DNA of 37,480 nt from Parvularcula sp038745625 (GCA_038745625.1 JBCDLG010000021.1:1-37480); one strand, 5' to 3'; numbered from the stretch's first letter, positions 23,600 through 31,411 are shown. The notes: generated from the letters alone by a model not told the origin. Numbers and translations are program-made.

Positions 23600-24679
23600 C
23601 TAGAAGCTTTTCTGCCAGCCCACCGTCAGGGTGAAATCGGTCTCGAGCTGCGGACCATTGAGATCGCGGTAGAGCGGTAGGCCCGCCTCAACCGCAAATC
23701 GGTGGCCCTTGAGCCAGCCTTCCTGCCCCGCCAGGTTGAGGCCAAAGAAGACCTCGACTGTGTCCCCGCCCAGATTATCAGGGTCCGCCGTTTGCACCGG
23801 CGCGACGATGCGCGGATCGATGCCGTCGATCTTGCCTTGGCTCGCGGCTTTCAGGCGGAGAAAGCCCGCGGCCGAGTGATCGAACGCATAGCCGAGCCAG
23901 GCTGTCCCCTCGTAGCGATCGCCGAGGGTGTAGCCCTCGTCGTTCTCACCGGTTCGCAGCGTCGCGGTCGTCTGTGCACCCCATGAGATGGCGCCCTCAC
24001 GGTCACGATAGGTGACGCCGGGTTTGAGGTCATAGGTGCCTGAGCCGAGCTGCATCGGATAAGGCAGCCGCAAAGTCGGCGTCATGCCCATCGGCGTGAA
24101 AACATCGTCGGTTTCAGTGATCGAGCCGGTCGGCAAGCTGACACCGAAATTCACGTTCAGCTGGCGGCCCTCTTTCTCACCTTTGTCGAGCCCGACAATC
24201 GCCGCGACGGTGGTATCGCCGAACCCGGAGCTTTCCGTGGTGAAATTGCCGCGCCGGTCCGTCCCCATGCCGCCGCGGAAGGTGACGTGGTCCATCTTGT
24301 TGGTGAGATAGCTGCCCATCGCCATCAGCGTGACGCGATCGGTCACGCCGTACATGGCCCCCACCATGTGCATGTCCATGATCATCTCCAGCGGCACGAC
24401 CCGTAAGGTCGGCGGCTGGCCCGGCGTTCCAAAGAACCGGTTCGGTACGGTGGTGGCGATCTCGGTGACGGAGAGCTGATCGGTACCGTCCCGGTTCCCG
24501 TCCATGTCCATCCGCATGAAGCGGTAGGAGAACATCACCTCGCCTTTTTCATGGCGGTGATCGGCCATCACGCCAATCGGCGCGTGGTCTGCTGCGTGGG
24601 GTCCATCATGGGCATGGGCTGGCGTGAGCGTGAACAGCGATGCGGTTGCGGCAACGGCCGCGATTGAGCGTTTGGTCAT
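23600..24679 (-). CDS. Met/His-rich outer-membrane beta-barrel protein
   Basis: A 359-residue exported protein, with signal MTKRSIAAVAATASLFTLTPAHA. The mature N-terminus is rich in His, Asp and Met (HDGPHAADHAPIGVMADHRHEKGEVMFSYRFMRMDMDGN), followed later by MIMDMHMVGAMYG; both could bind copper or a similar metal. The remainder is amphipathic strands (VNFGVSLPTGSI, TYDLKPGVTYRD, AWLGYAFDH, FFGLNLAGQEG) and ends in a terminal Phe (VGWQKSF), as in outer-membrane barrels. It resembles the transporter-like/phenol-MetA-degradation barrel family. AAGGA precedes the ATG at 24679. The DUF2946 gene lies 41 bases upstream on the same strand. A role in metal efflux or uptake is inferred. Confidence 0.75.
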   Translation of the reverse strand: MTKRSIAAVAATASLFTLTPAHAHDGPHAADHAPIGVMADHRHEKGEVMFSYRFMRMDMDGNRDGTDQLSVTEIATTVPNRFFGTPGQPPTLRVVPLEMIMDMHMVGAMYGVTDRVTLMAMGSYLTNKMDHVTFRGGMGTDRRGNFTTESSGFGDTTVAAIVGLDKGEKEGRQLNVNFGVSLPTGSITETDDVFTPMGMTPTLRLPYPMQLGSGTYDLKPGVTYRDREGAISWGAQTTATLRTGENDEGYTLGDRYEGTAWLGYAFDHSAAGFLRLKAASQGKIDGIDPRIVAPVQTADPDNLGGDTVEVFFGLNLAGQEGWLKGHRFAVEAGLPLYRDLNGPQLETDFTLTVGWQKSF

Positions 24680-24720
24680 AGGAATATCCTTCGATGTCTG
24701 ATGAATGAACAGGGGGCTGA

Positions 24721-25068
24721 TCAGACGAAGGAGGGCGGACCTCGGCTCGGCGGGTGGGTCCAATGCGGCTCGTTAGCCAGCGCGGAAGCAAGGGCCACGC
24801 GGATTTCACGCGCCTTCGCATCGAGAAGAGGTCGCCAAGGATGGCTGCCGAGCGATCCCGTATGGTCAAGCGGCACGCACGATCCGCAGCAAAGCTCCGT
24901 GGCCGTGTCCGACGTGCCGCCCATGTCGAGGGGGATCTCATAGCTACCCTCGTGGCTGCACACCGTGATCGTCGGACCTTCTCCTGAAAGGTCCAACGTC
25001 ATCGTTCCGCCGGTGACAGCCAAGATCATGGCCGCCAACAGCGCGCAGAAGTGAGATAAGCGCCCCAT
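24721..25068 (-). CDS. DUF2946-like cysteine-containing secreted protein
   Basis: A 115-residue protein with an N-terminal hydrophobic segment (about residues 7-22). It shows the DUF2946 layout: TITVCSHEGSYEIPL, then a Cys cluster ELCCGSC (about residues 59-65), and a terminal PPSRGPPSFV. DUF2946 genes commonly neighbour copper-uptake or copper-resistance genes, and the Met/His-rich barrel downstream fits that pattern; metal binding by the Cys cluster is inferred. GGGAG precedes the ATG at 25068. Upstream, AGTC (25106-25109) and GACT (25114-25117) flank CCCC, a short palindrome that might serve a regulator. Confidence 0.68.
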   Translation of the reverse strand: MGRLSHFCALLAAMILAVTGGTMTLDLSGEGPTITVCSHEGSYEIPLDMGGTSDTATELCCGSCVPLDHTGSLGSHPWRPLLDAKAREIRVALASALANEPHWTHPPSRGPPSFV

Positions 25069-25158
25069 CCTGCTCCCGCCTTAGTCGGCAAGCGCGATAA
25101 AGTTGAGTCCCCCGACTGCGACGTTCTTGCGCCGCAAACAACACCCGTCAGCCCATCG

Positions 25159-25476
25159 CTACATGAATCGGCGTCGACGCTCGTCGACAACGTAGCGCAA
25201 AAACTCCTCAAGAAAGCCGAGGAAGTCTTCGGCCTCGTCAAAGTAGAACGACGCCCCCGCCTCTTCCCAGGCATCCGTGCGCTCGTCATGGCTGAGGTCA
25301 CCCCCCATCAGGCGGCGCAGAAAGTCCTCAACCATACGAAGTTCGTCGACTTCGTAGTTGGGGAGGTCATCCAAAATAGCGGAGTTGATATCAGGATAGT
25401 CTTGATCAATGTCGGGGTGCAGCAAACCCCCTAGACGCATACGGAGCTCTTTTGAGATTTTGATTTTGTTCTGCAT
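25159..25476 (-). CDS. Putative immunity protein (CdiI-like) for the adjacent RNase toxin
   Basis: A 105-residue, very acidic cytoplasmic-looking protein without signal or membrane segment. The block GGLLHPDIDQDYPDINSAILD near the N-terminus, the VDELRMVEDFLRRLMGGDLS helix and the FYFDEAEDFLGFLEEFLRYV ending resemble contact-dependent-inhibition immunity proteins of the CdiI_2 type, which block toxin nucleases by charge-rich contacts. It starts 4 bases after the toxin stop on the same strand, so translation is probably coupled. That order, toxin then immunity, is standard for such pairs. The family match is by eye and moderate; the strong acidity against a basic toxin supports it. Confidence 0.65.
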   Translation of the reverse strand: MQNKIKISKELRMRLGGLLHPDIDQDYPDINSAILDDLPNYEVDELRMVEDFLRRLMGGDLSHDERTDAWEEAGASFYFDEAEDFLGFLEEFLRYVVDERRRRFM

Positions 25477-25480
25477 TTGC

Positions 25481-26137
25481 TCAATCTACAAAGGCCGTTA
25501 TGACCCTATATCCTCTTTGGATGTTTGGGTCGTGCCGAATGATCACAACAACACTTCTCGCTTCGCGAACCCTAGGAGGACTTTTCTTTAGGCCGCGGAC
25601 AGAAGCAATCCTTCCAACACGACTTCGGAATCGAGCCCGAACCTCCACGCGCCCTCGAACATCGCCGTCCGCGACACGGCTTACGATGGCTTCATTTCTG
25701 GATAGCGTCGACCGCACGAGCTTGTTGGCTGCACTGAGACTAGGAAACGAAGAGGCCTCGAACTCTCTTACAAGCGTCGCTTTCCTAACGATCCTGCCGA
25801 TGCGCGGAATTCGCGAGGCCCAACGCACCGCTGACTGCTTCTGTCGTACGCGGGCAATCAAAAAGCGATCCGATTTGCCCACGTGAAAGCGGATGGCATG
25901 ACCGCCGTTCCGCTCCTCATCTGCCAAATCGAGAGGCCGCGAACCAAAAGGCCCATCAGCATCCGTCCATTGACCACCTTCGGGCAAACCAGCTGGCACT
26001 CTTGGCTGATTAGGGTTGAAACCAGCGCGCAATTCTAAGAGCTGCACGCGCAAAAGAGCGAGTATCAGACGGCGATAGGCGATTTCAGATCGCTGCTGCA
26101 GGAACAACTCATCCGTAGGGGTCAGGAGTCTGTGCAT
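25481..26137 (-). CDS. Orphan toxin with RNase A-like CdiA-CT domain
   Basis: A 218-residue basic protein. The N-terminal part (1-40) is helical. A FNPNQPRVPAGLPEGGQW motif (40-57) follows, a linker common before toxin domains in alphaproteobacteria. The C-terminal domain (about 78-218) resembles the bacterial RNase A-like CdiA-CT toxins: GGHAIRFHVGKSDR gives His80 and Arg91, 11 apart, as in the Yersinia kristensenii enzyme (His175/Arg186). The ending YRVITAF gives Thr214 and Phe216, where that enzyme has Thr276 and Tyr278. It likely cleaves RNA in a target cell. No signal peptide, filamentous haemagglutinin or type VI partner is in the window, so its delivery is unknown. The ATG at 26137 is chosen; a TTG at 26215 would add 26 residues. 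Confidence 0.72.
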   Translation of the reverse strand: MHRLLTPTDELFLQQRSEIAYRRLILALLRVQLLELRAGFNPNQPRVPAGLPEGGQWTDADGPFGSRPLDLADEERNGGHAIRFHVGKSDRFLIARVRQKQSAVRWASRIPRIGRIVRKATLVREFEASSFPSLSAANKLVRSTLSRNEAIVSRVADGDVRGRVEVRARFRSRVGRIASVRGLKKSPPRVREARSVVVIIRHDPNIQRGYRVITAFVD

Positions 26138-26303
26138 AGAGATCGCCGCAAGAGAATCGCCGTCCCAGACTTTACCAGCGCCTCGGGGCACGGGGATAAG
26201 CGCACAGTGCGGCAAACGACGTCCGCAGCTTCCCGTTGCAGCGCACCCTCGCTGGCGCTAGGGCGCGGCGTCACATTTCGAAACACATCTCAAGGAGACC
26301 CCC

Positions 26304-27266
26304 ATGGCGCGTAACAAGATCGCCCTTATCGGCTCGGGCATGATCGGCGGCACGCTCGCTCATATCGCTGCTCAAAAGGAACTCGGCGACGTGGTGCTGT
26401 TCGACATCGCCGAGGGCATCCCTGAGGGCAAAGGCCTCGATATCGCCCAGTCCGCGCCGGTCGACGGCTATGACAGCCGCCTCAAGGGCACCCAAGACTA
26501 TGCCGATATCGCAGGCGCCGATGTCTGCATCGTGACCGCCGGTGTGCCGCGCAAGCCAGGCATGAGCCGCGATGACCTTGTGGAAATCAACCTCAAGGTC
26601 ATGAAGGCTGTCGGCGAAGGCATCGCCAAGCATGCGCCTGACGCCTTTGTGATCTGCATCACCAACCCGCTCGACGCGATGGTGTGGGCGCTGCAGAAAT
26701 TCTCGGGCCTGCCCACCAACAAAGTCGTTGGCATGGCGGGTATTCTCGACTCCGCCCGCTTCCGCCACTTCCTGGCTGAAGAGTTCAATGTCAGTGTCGA
26801 GAGCGTCACCGCCTTCGTCCTCGGCGGCCATGGCGACACGATGGTGCCGTCGATCCGCTACTCCACCGTCGCCGGTGTTGGCCTGCCTGATCTGATCAAG
26901 CTCGGCTGGACCACCCAAGAGAAGATCGACGCGATCGTTGAGCGCACCCGTAAGGGCGGCGGCGAGATCGTTGGCCTCCTGAAAACCGGCTCGGCCTATT
27001 ACGCGCCCGCCGCGTCGGCGATCCAAATGGCGGAAAGCTACCTCAAAGACAAAAAAGTCGTCGTTCCGTGTGCGGCTTACCTCGATGGCGAATTCGGCGT
27101 CAAAGAGCGCTATGTCGGTGTGCCGATCGTTGTTGGTGAAGGCGGCGCCGAGCGCATTCTTGAGATCGAATTCACGCCAGAAGAAAAAGAGATGTTCGAT
27201 CACTCGGTGGCGGCTGTCGAAGATCTCGTTGAGGCCTGCAAACGCCTCGAGCCGAGCCTCGGTTAA
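26304..27266 (+). CDS. mdh: Malate dehydrogenase
   Basis: A 320-residue NAD-dependent enzyme of the LDH-like bacterial type, converting malate to oxaloacetate in the citric-acid cycle. The Rossmann glycine motif IALIGSGMIGGTLAHIA lies at about residues 6-22. Substrate-binding and catalytic parts follow: VTAGVPRKPGMSRDDL (two substrate-binding Arg), ITNPLDAMVW, VVGMAGILDSARFRHFL, and the catalytic His in LGGHGDTMVPSIRYS (about residues 172-186). AAGGAG precedes the ATG. It is divergent from the toxin gene. Here it stands apart from the sucCD/sucAB genes that often follow mdh in alphaproteobacteria. Two hairpins separate it from the next gene. Confidence 0.97.
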   Translation: MARNKIALIGSGMIGGTLAHIAAQKELGDVVLFDIAEGIPEGKGLDIAQSAPVDGYDSRLKGTQDYADIAGADVCIVTAGVPRKPGMSRDDLVEINLKVMKAVGEGIAKHAPDAFVICITNPLDAMVWALQKFSGLPTNKVVGMAGILDSARFRHFLAEEFNVSVESVTAFVLGGHGDTMVPSIRYSTVAGVGLPDLIKLGWTTQEKIDAIVERTRKGGGEIVGLLKTGSAYYAPAASAIQMAESYLKDKKVVVPCAAYLDGEFGVKERYVGVPIVVGEGGAERILEIEFTPEEKEMFDHSVAAVEDLVEACKRLEPSLG

Positions 27267-27273
27267 CCATGCG

Positions 27274-27294
27274 GGTCCGGATGCTTTCCGGACC
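27274..27294 (+). terminator. Hairpin after mdh
   Basis: A perfect 8-base-pair stem GGTCCGGA (27274-27281) and TCCGGACC (27287-27294) with a 5-base loop, 7 bases after the mdh stop. The following bases are AACCCTTT and not a T-run, so termination would be partial. It may instead protect the mdh 3' end. Confidence 0.5.
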
Positions 27295-27303
27295 AACCCT
27301 TTC

Positions 27304-27327
27304 CCCTGCGGTAGGAATGCCGCAGGG
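27304..27327 (+). promoter_or_regulatory. Hairpin covering the ribosome binding site of the GST-like gene
   Basis: CCCTGCGG (27304-27311) and CCGCAGGG (27320-27327) form a perfect 8-base-pair stem with an 8-base loop. The right arm contains AGGG, the only ribosome-binding-like sequence before the ATG at 27336. It could dampen translation of the downstream gene when mdh is read through, or act as a weak terminator (TCTCATTT follows). Confidence 0.5.
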
Positions 27328-27335
27328 TCTCATTT

Positions 27336-27923
27336 ATGATCCGACTCGTCGCAACACCGAGGTCCCATTTCTCCAGAAAGATCCGACTGTTGATGGATCA
27401 TTTGGGGATTCCCTACACGATCGACGACGTTGGGAATGTTGCAGACGATCAGCTATCGGCTTTCTCGGACAACCCGGCGCTCAGCGTTCCGACCCTGATC
27501 GACAGGGATGTGGTCGTTTTCGAGTCCGACCATATCGCCAGCTATCTCGTCCGAACCTACGACCCCAATGACAGCTTCTCGGTCCTGACGACCGACATCT
27601 TAGCCTTGAATGCAAGGGCCGTTTTGAATGCGATCATGACGTCAGAGGTCAAACTGATCCTAGCTCAGCGGACTGGTCTCAACACCGAAGGTGTCCCCTA
27701 TTTTCAAAAGGCCGAGAAAGTGATCCGTGAGGGGCTCTTATGGCTTGAACAGCAGGCGGATCTTTTCTCAGGTGAGCCCTCCTATGCCCATTTCCACGTT
27801 GTGAGCATGTGGGATCACCTCGTCTTGTTCGGCCCGCCACGGCCTGAGACGCCGCGATTGGAAGCCGTCATCGCCAAGCTCCACAAACGGCTGCTCATTG
27901 TCCAATCGGCACCCCCCGCGTAA
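27336..27923 (+). CDS. Glutathione S-transferase-like protein
   Basis: A 195-residue cytosolic protein. The N-terminal thioredoxin-like domain reads MIRLVATPRSHFSRKIRLLMDHLGIPYTIDDV, with the Ser in the SHFSRKIR loop a candidate for glutathione activation. PTLIDRDVVVFESDHIASYLVRTY (cis-Pro, then the glutathione-binding E-S/D pair) spans about residues 52-75. The C-terminal helical domain (about 85-195) is short but typical. It may conjugate or reduce electrophiles; the substrate is unknown. The only ribosome-binding sequence lies in a hairpin arm. Its stop is inside another hairpin that precedes the GNAT gene 28 bases downstream. Confidence 0.85.
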   Translation: MIRLVATPRSHFSRKIRLLMDHLGIPYTIDDVGNVADDQLSAFSDNPALSVPTLIDRDVVVFESDHIASYLVRTYDPNDSFSVLTTDILALNARAVLNAIMTSEVKLILAQRTGLNTEGVPYFQKAEKVIREGLLWLEQQADLFSGEPSYAHFHVVSMWDHLVLFGPPRPETPRLEAVIAKLHKRLLIVQSAPPA

Positions 27924-27936
27924 CGCTGCCGCGGGG
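27914..27936 (+). repeat. GC-rich hairpin at the GST-GNAT junction
   Basis: CCCCGCG (27914-27920) and CGCGGGG (27930-27936) form a perfect 7-base-pair stem spanning the stop codon of the GST-like gene. The AGGAG of the next gene (27939-27943) lies just outside it and remains free. No T-run follows. It probably shapes the 3' end or couples translation. Confidence 0.45.
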
Positions 27937-27951
27937 CAAGGAGACAATGGC

Positions 27952-28500
27952 ATGGCAGAGGCCATCAATCCGGGTGAAGAGGTGCTTCGGACGGAGCGCC
28001 TAATCCTCCGCCGGTTTCGGGAGACGGACGTTGTCCGTTACTTTGAGATCTACAGCCATCCCCTGACGGCGGAGGGTTTAGGCTCCACGTTCCCCACCAT
28101 CACCCACGCCTGGCGTCACATGTCTTATGTCGAGGGCAGCTGGCCTCTTCGCGGCTATGGCGCTATGTGCATCACAGAGATCGGCAGTGAGCAGATGATC
28201 GGTCTTTGTGGCCCCTCAACCATGGAGGGCGCGGGAGACGTTGAGATTGGCTGGACGATCGACCCCGCCCTCCACGGGAGGGGGCTCGCCACCGAGGCCG
28301 CGATAGGCGCTGCGCGCTGGATCTTTGCGGAGAAACCAGACCTTGGCCGCGTCGTGCACTACATTGAGGATCGCAATTTGACGTCGCAAGCCGTCGCGAG
28401 AAGAATAGGGGGTGCGCGGACGGACGAGACCTTCCCCCACCCGCTAGCCGGTCCGATCCCCATCTGGGCCACCGCCCGGGGAGCCCTTGCGGGCGAATAG
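27952..28500 (+). CDS. GNAT family N-acetyltransferase (RimJ/RimL-like)
   Basis: A 182-residue acetyltransferase that uses acetyl-CoA. It opens with the RimJ/RimL-type LRTERLILRRFRETDVVRYFEIYS (about residues 11-34). GYGAMCITEIGSEQMIGLCG is the central sheet, and EIGWTIDPALHGRGLATEAAIGA (about residues 97-119) contains the acetyl-CoA pyrophosphate-binding GRGLATEA motif. The YIEDRNLTSQAVARRIG segment is the usual late helix. The acceptor (protein N-terminus or small molecule) is unknown. The ATG at 27952 is preferred: AGGAG lies 8 bases upstream, whereas an ATG at 27947 is out of frame. Confidence 0.9.
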   Translation: MAEAINPGEEVLRTERLILRRFRETDVVRYFEIYSHPLTAEGLGSTFPTITHAWRHMSYVEGSWPLRGYGAMCITEIGSEQMIGLCGPSTMEGAGDVEIGWTIDPALHGRGLATEAAIGAARWIFAEKPDLGRVVHYIEDRNLTSQAVARRIGGARTDETFPHPLAGPIPIWATARGALAGE

Positions 28501-28502
28501 AG

Positions 28503-28542
28503 AGGCAGGGCCCGCGGGCGTCGAAGGGTGCGAACCCTGCCT
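28503..28542 (+). terminator. Possible terminator after the GNAT gene
   Basis: AGGCAGGG (28503-28510) and CCCTGCCT (28535-28542) form a perfect 8-base-pair stem around a 24-base loop that can itself fold (CCCGCGGG at 28511-28518 is a palindrome). It begins 3 bases past the stop. Only TTCC follows, so it is a weak intrinsic terminator at best. Confidence 0.4.
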
Positions 28543-28677
28543 TCCATATCGTCGCGGCGACAGTGCCATCGCCGTCCACGCAGGAGAACAACGGCGACGC
28601 CGCGGAACTTATTCGGCGGGTGAAGGCGATCCAAACTGATTGATTGACCCGCTCGTGTTTGGTGCCAGTTTACCCGG

Positions 28678-29526
28678 ATGCGTCTTCCGATTTGCCTTGT
28701 TGGCCTCGCCTTTGTCTTGTCCGCGTGCTCGGGCCCACAGCTTCTCAATGTCGCCACCCCCTCGCTGCGCGGTGAGTGGGAGCGGGAAAAAGACGTCGCC
28801 TATGGTGACCTCGAGCGGCAGAAGCTCGATATCTACATGCCGACCAGCGACGGGCCGCATCCCATCCTGATCTTTGTGCATGGCGGCTCTTGGTATTATG
28901 GCAGCAAGGATGACTATCCCTGGCTTGGCCGTCGTTTCGCCGCAGAGGGGTATGTCACCGCGGTGATCAACTACCGGCTGGCGCCTGAGTTCGACTATGA
29001 CGAGTTCGTCGCCGATACAGCCAAAGCCGTCGCGTTCGTCCACGAAGAGGCTCCGCGCTGGGGCGGCGATCCTGATACGCTCTTCCTCTCCGGTCACTCG
29101 GCTGGCGCCTACAATGCTGTGCAGGTCGCGCTCGCGCCGGAGTTCCTTGAGGCCGAGGGCAAGAGCCCGGAGATCATTGACGCCGTCGCCGGTATCGCGG
29201 GGCCCTACAGCTTCCTTCCCCTCGACAGCGACGTGACCCGTGACGCCTTTGGCAAGGCGGACGATCTCGAAGCCACCCAGCCGGTCAACAGGCTCTCCGC
29301 CGATGCACCGGATATGATCTTCCTCCACGGCGCCGATGATGATGTGGTGGTGCCGAAAAACTCGACGGAAATGGCGCGCCTGCTCACGGAGCTCGGCGTC
29401 CGCTCCGAAAGCATCGTCTACCCAGACACCGACCATATCGAGATCATCGTCGCGGTTGGTCTCGTCAGCCGCGGCACCATCCTCGCCGACATGACCAGTT
29501 TCTTTGAGGGTACCGTTACAGACTAA
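28678..29526 (+). CDS. Alpha/beta-hydrolase lipoprotein (carboxylesterase-like)
   Basis: A 282-residue predicted lipoprotein with signal MRLPICLVGLAFVLSAC (lipobox LSAC). The hydrolase fold follows: YGDLERQKLDIYMP, the oxyanion-hole HGGSWYYGSKDD (about residues 68-79), INYRLAPEFDYDEFVADT, the nucleophile elbow GHSAGAYNAVQ (Ser at about residue 140), and a late HGADDDVVVPKNS with the acid Asp. The His of the triad is in DTDHIEIIVAV near residue 252. It resembles the BD-FAE/esterase-lipase group acting on acyl esters in the periplasm. The start is weakly supported by a ribosome site but fixed by the signal. It precedes the M28 peptidase by 36 bases in the same direction. Confidence 0.87.
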   Translation: MRLPICLVGLAFVLSACSGPQLLNVATPSLRGEWEREKDVAYGDLERQKLDIYMPTSDGPHPILIFVHGGSWYYGSKDDYPWLGRRFAAEGYVTAVINYRLAPEFDYDEFVADTAKAVAFVHEEAPRWGGDPDTLFLSGHSAGAYNAVQVALAPEFLEAEGKSPEIIDAVAGIAGPYSFLPLDSDVTRDAFGKADDLEATQPVNRLSADAPDMIFLHGADDDVVVPKNSTEMARLLTELGVRSESIVYPDTDHIEIIVAVGLVSRGTILADMTSFFEGTVTD

Positions 29527-29562
29527 CTTGACGCGGCGCACTGGGGCGGGAAGCTAGGCGTT

Positions 29563-30972
29563 ATGAAACGCTTAACACTAGCCGCCATTGCTCTGTCGTT
29601 CCTCTCCCCCGCCTTCGCGCAAGGCATTCCCGATGAGGTGAAAACGACCGCTGACATGCTGATGCGCCGCGGTCTTGAGGACCGTGTTGCTTATCAGGTG
29701 GTCGAGGACCTCACCACGGAAGTCGGCCAGCGGCTGGCTGGCTCGGAAGCCGAAGCGCGGGCGCGGGTCTGGTCGGAGGCCAAGCTTGCCGAGCTTGGAT
29801 TCGCCAATATCCGTACCGAGACGTTCACGCTGCCCTATTGGGAGCGGACCTATGAGTACGCGGCGATTGAAAGCCCCTTCCCGCAAAGGCTGCTGATCAC
29901 CGCCCTTGGCGGCACCGTCGGGACCCCAGAAGGCGGCGTTCGGGGCGAGATCGTGCGTTTTGAGACGCTGAACGATCTTCGCGACGCGCCGCTTGATCTC
30001 GATCTCAGCGGCAAGATCGTGTTCGTCGATGAGTTTATGACCCGGACCCAAGACGGATCCGGCTACCGCGTTGCCGTGCAAAAACGTTCAGGCGCTGCGA
30101 TTGAGGCCGGCCGCCGGGGCGCTCTTGCCGCGCTGATCCGCTCGGTGGGGACCGATGTGCGCCGTTTCCCGCATACGGGCCAGATGAACTACGACAGCGA
30201 TGTCCCCAAGGTGCCAACCGCGGCGCTCGGCTTTCCCGATGCGGAGCAATTGAAGAGAGCGCTTGATCGCGGACCCGTCACCGTGGTCCTCGACCTCGGC
30301 GTCAAGACCCAGGATGAGTCAGAATCAGGCAACGTCATCGCCGAAATTCCTGGGCAGACGGATGAAATCGTCCTGATCGGCGGACACCTCGACAGCTGGG
30401 ATCTCGCCACGGGCGCGGTTGATGATGGCGCGGGCATCGGCATCGTCACGGGCGCCGCGAAACTGATCCTCGATCATATCGAGGCCACCGGAGAGACGCC
30501 GCTGCGCACCATCCGCGTGGTCTATTACGGCGCCGAAGAGGTCGGCCTTGTCGGCGCGGAGGCCTATGCCGTGGCGCATGAGGACGAGCTGCACCTCCAC
30601 GCGATGGCGGCCGAAAGCGACTTCGGTGCACGGAAGATCTGGCGACTGGACGCGGGCGTAGGCCAAGGCAAAGAAAGCCTGGTCGACGAGATGGCGCGGG
30701 TGCTCCAGCCCATCGGCGTCGCCCGCGGTAACAACGCATCGCGGGGCGGCCCGGATGTCTCACGCCTCAGCGCACGCGGCGTACCTGTGGTGTCGCTGGC
30801 GCAGAATGGCTGGGACTATTTCGACCTCCACCACACGTCCGATGACACGTTCGACAAGATCGATCCCGAAGAGATGGCCCAGAACGTCGCCGCCTATGCC
30901 GCCTTCACCTGGATGGCCGCGAACACGCCAGGCAGCTTCCGCGCGGATCGTGAAACATTCGCATCAGAATAG
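29563..30972 (+). CDS. Secreted M28-family zinc metallopeptidase
   Basis: A 469-residue exported aminopeptidase/carboxypeptidase Q-like enzyme. The signal is MKRLTLAAIALSFLSPAFAQ. A PA-type domain lies at about residues 110-250 and interrupts the peptidase fold. Zinc and catalytic residues are visible: His275 and Asp277 (GGHLDSWD), Asp287 (VDDGAG), the Glu325-Glu326 pair (YGAEEVG), Asp353 (ESDFG) and the late His pair (DLHHTSDDTFD, about 423-424). It should remove residues from peptides in the periplasm or outside. It lies just after the hydrolase lipoprotein, perhaps as one nutrient-scavenging unit. Confidence 0.92.
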   Translation: MKRLTLAAIALSFLSPAFAQGIPDEVKTTADMLMRRGLEDRVAYQVVEDLTTEVGQRLAGSEAEARARVWSEAKLAELGFANIRTETFTLPYWERTYEYAAIESPFPQRLLITALGGTVGTPEGGVRGEIVRFETLNDLRDAPLDLDLSGKIVFVDEFMTRTQDGSGYRVAVQKRSGAAIEAGRRGALAALIRSVGTDVRRFPHTGQMNYDSDVPKVPTAALGFPDAEQLKRALDRGPVTVVLDLGVKTQDESESGNVIAEIPGQTDEIVLIGGHLDSWDLATGAVDDGAGIGIVTGAAKLILDHIEATGETPLRTIRVVYYGAEEVGLVGAEAYAVAHEDELHLHAMAAESDFGARKIWRLDAGVGQGKESLVDEMARVLQPIGVARGNNASRGGPDVSRLSARGVPVVSLAQNGWDYFDLHHTSDDTFDKIDPEEMAQNVAAYAAFTWMAANTPGSFRADRETFASE

Positions 30973-30979
30973 CCCCTGA

Positions 30980-31411
30980 TCAACTGGCCTCGGCCTCATT
31001 TATCTGTGCACCGCGGAGTTTCGCAATCACGACACTGTAGGGAACAACAGCCGTCACAATGATCAACAGGCTCCCCCAATAGTCAGCGCCTGCAATATGC
31101 TCGAGGATATGTGCTGCGTGTGCCAGCAGAAGAAGTCCCGAAACGGTGATGGCAGACCATTTGGTACGCGCTGAAGGGCTCAGCACCAAAACAATCACCG
31201 GGATCGCAGACAGCATGTAAAGGACGCTCATAAAGGGGACGAAGTCCGCCAGAGCCGGATCAAAAGCTTCAAAGCCGTTGCCGCCTTCCGCCGCCGCACT
31301 GCCAGACGCAGCCATGATCTGGAAAATGCCAACCTGGGTGAGGGCAATCGTTCCTAAGAAGGGAATCGTTGCCGCTATGGCTGCCGTTCTGAAGCGATCA
31401 ATCGTGGTCAT
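30980..31411 (-). CDS. Small four-helix membrane protein, function unknown
   Basis: A 143-residue inner-membrane protein with four hydrophobic segments: about residues 8-34, 58-78 (FMSVLYMLSAIPVIVLVLS), 86-104 (AITVSGLLLLAHAAHILEH) and 112-132 (GSLLIIVTAVVPYSVVIA). A Gly/Ala-rich loop (SGSAAAEGGNGF) lies after the first helix. No family is recognised. GGGGGA precedes the ATG. It is convergent with the M28 peptidase gene (7 bases between stops). Confidence 0.7.
   Translation of the reverse strand: MTTIDRFRTAAIAATIPFLGTIALTQVGIFQIMAASGSAAAEGGNGFEAFDPALADFVPFMSVLYMLSAIPVIVLVLSPSARTKWSAITVSGLLLLAHAAHILEHIAGADYWGSLLIIVTAVVPYSVVIAKLRGAQINEAEAS

Noticed and set aside
26138..26215. Extension of the toxin to a TTG codon
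   Set aside because: It is possible, but it uses a rare start with no ribosome site; the ATG at 26137 gives the more natural N-terminus. Kept as an alternative only.
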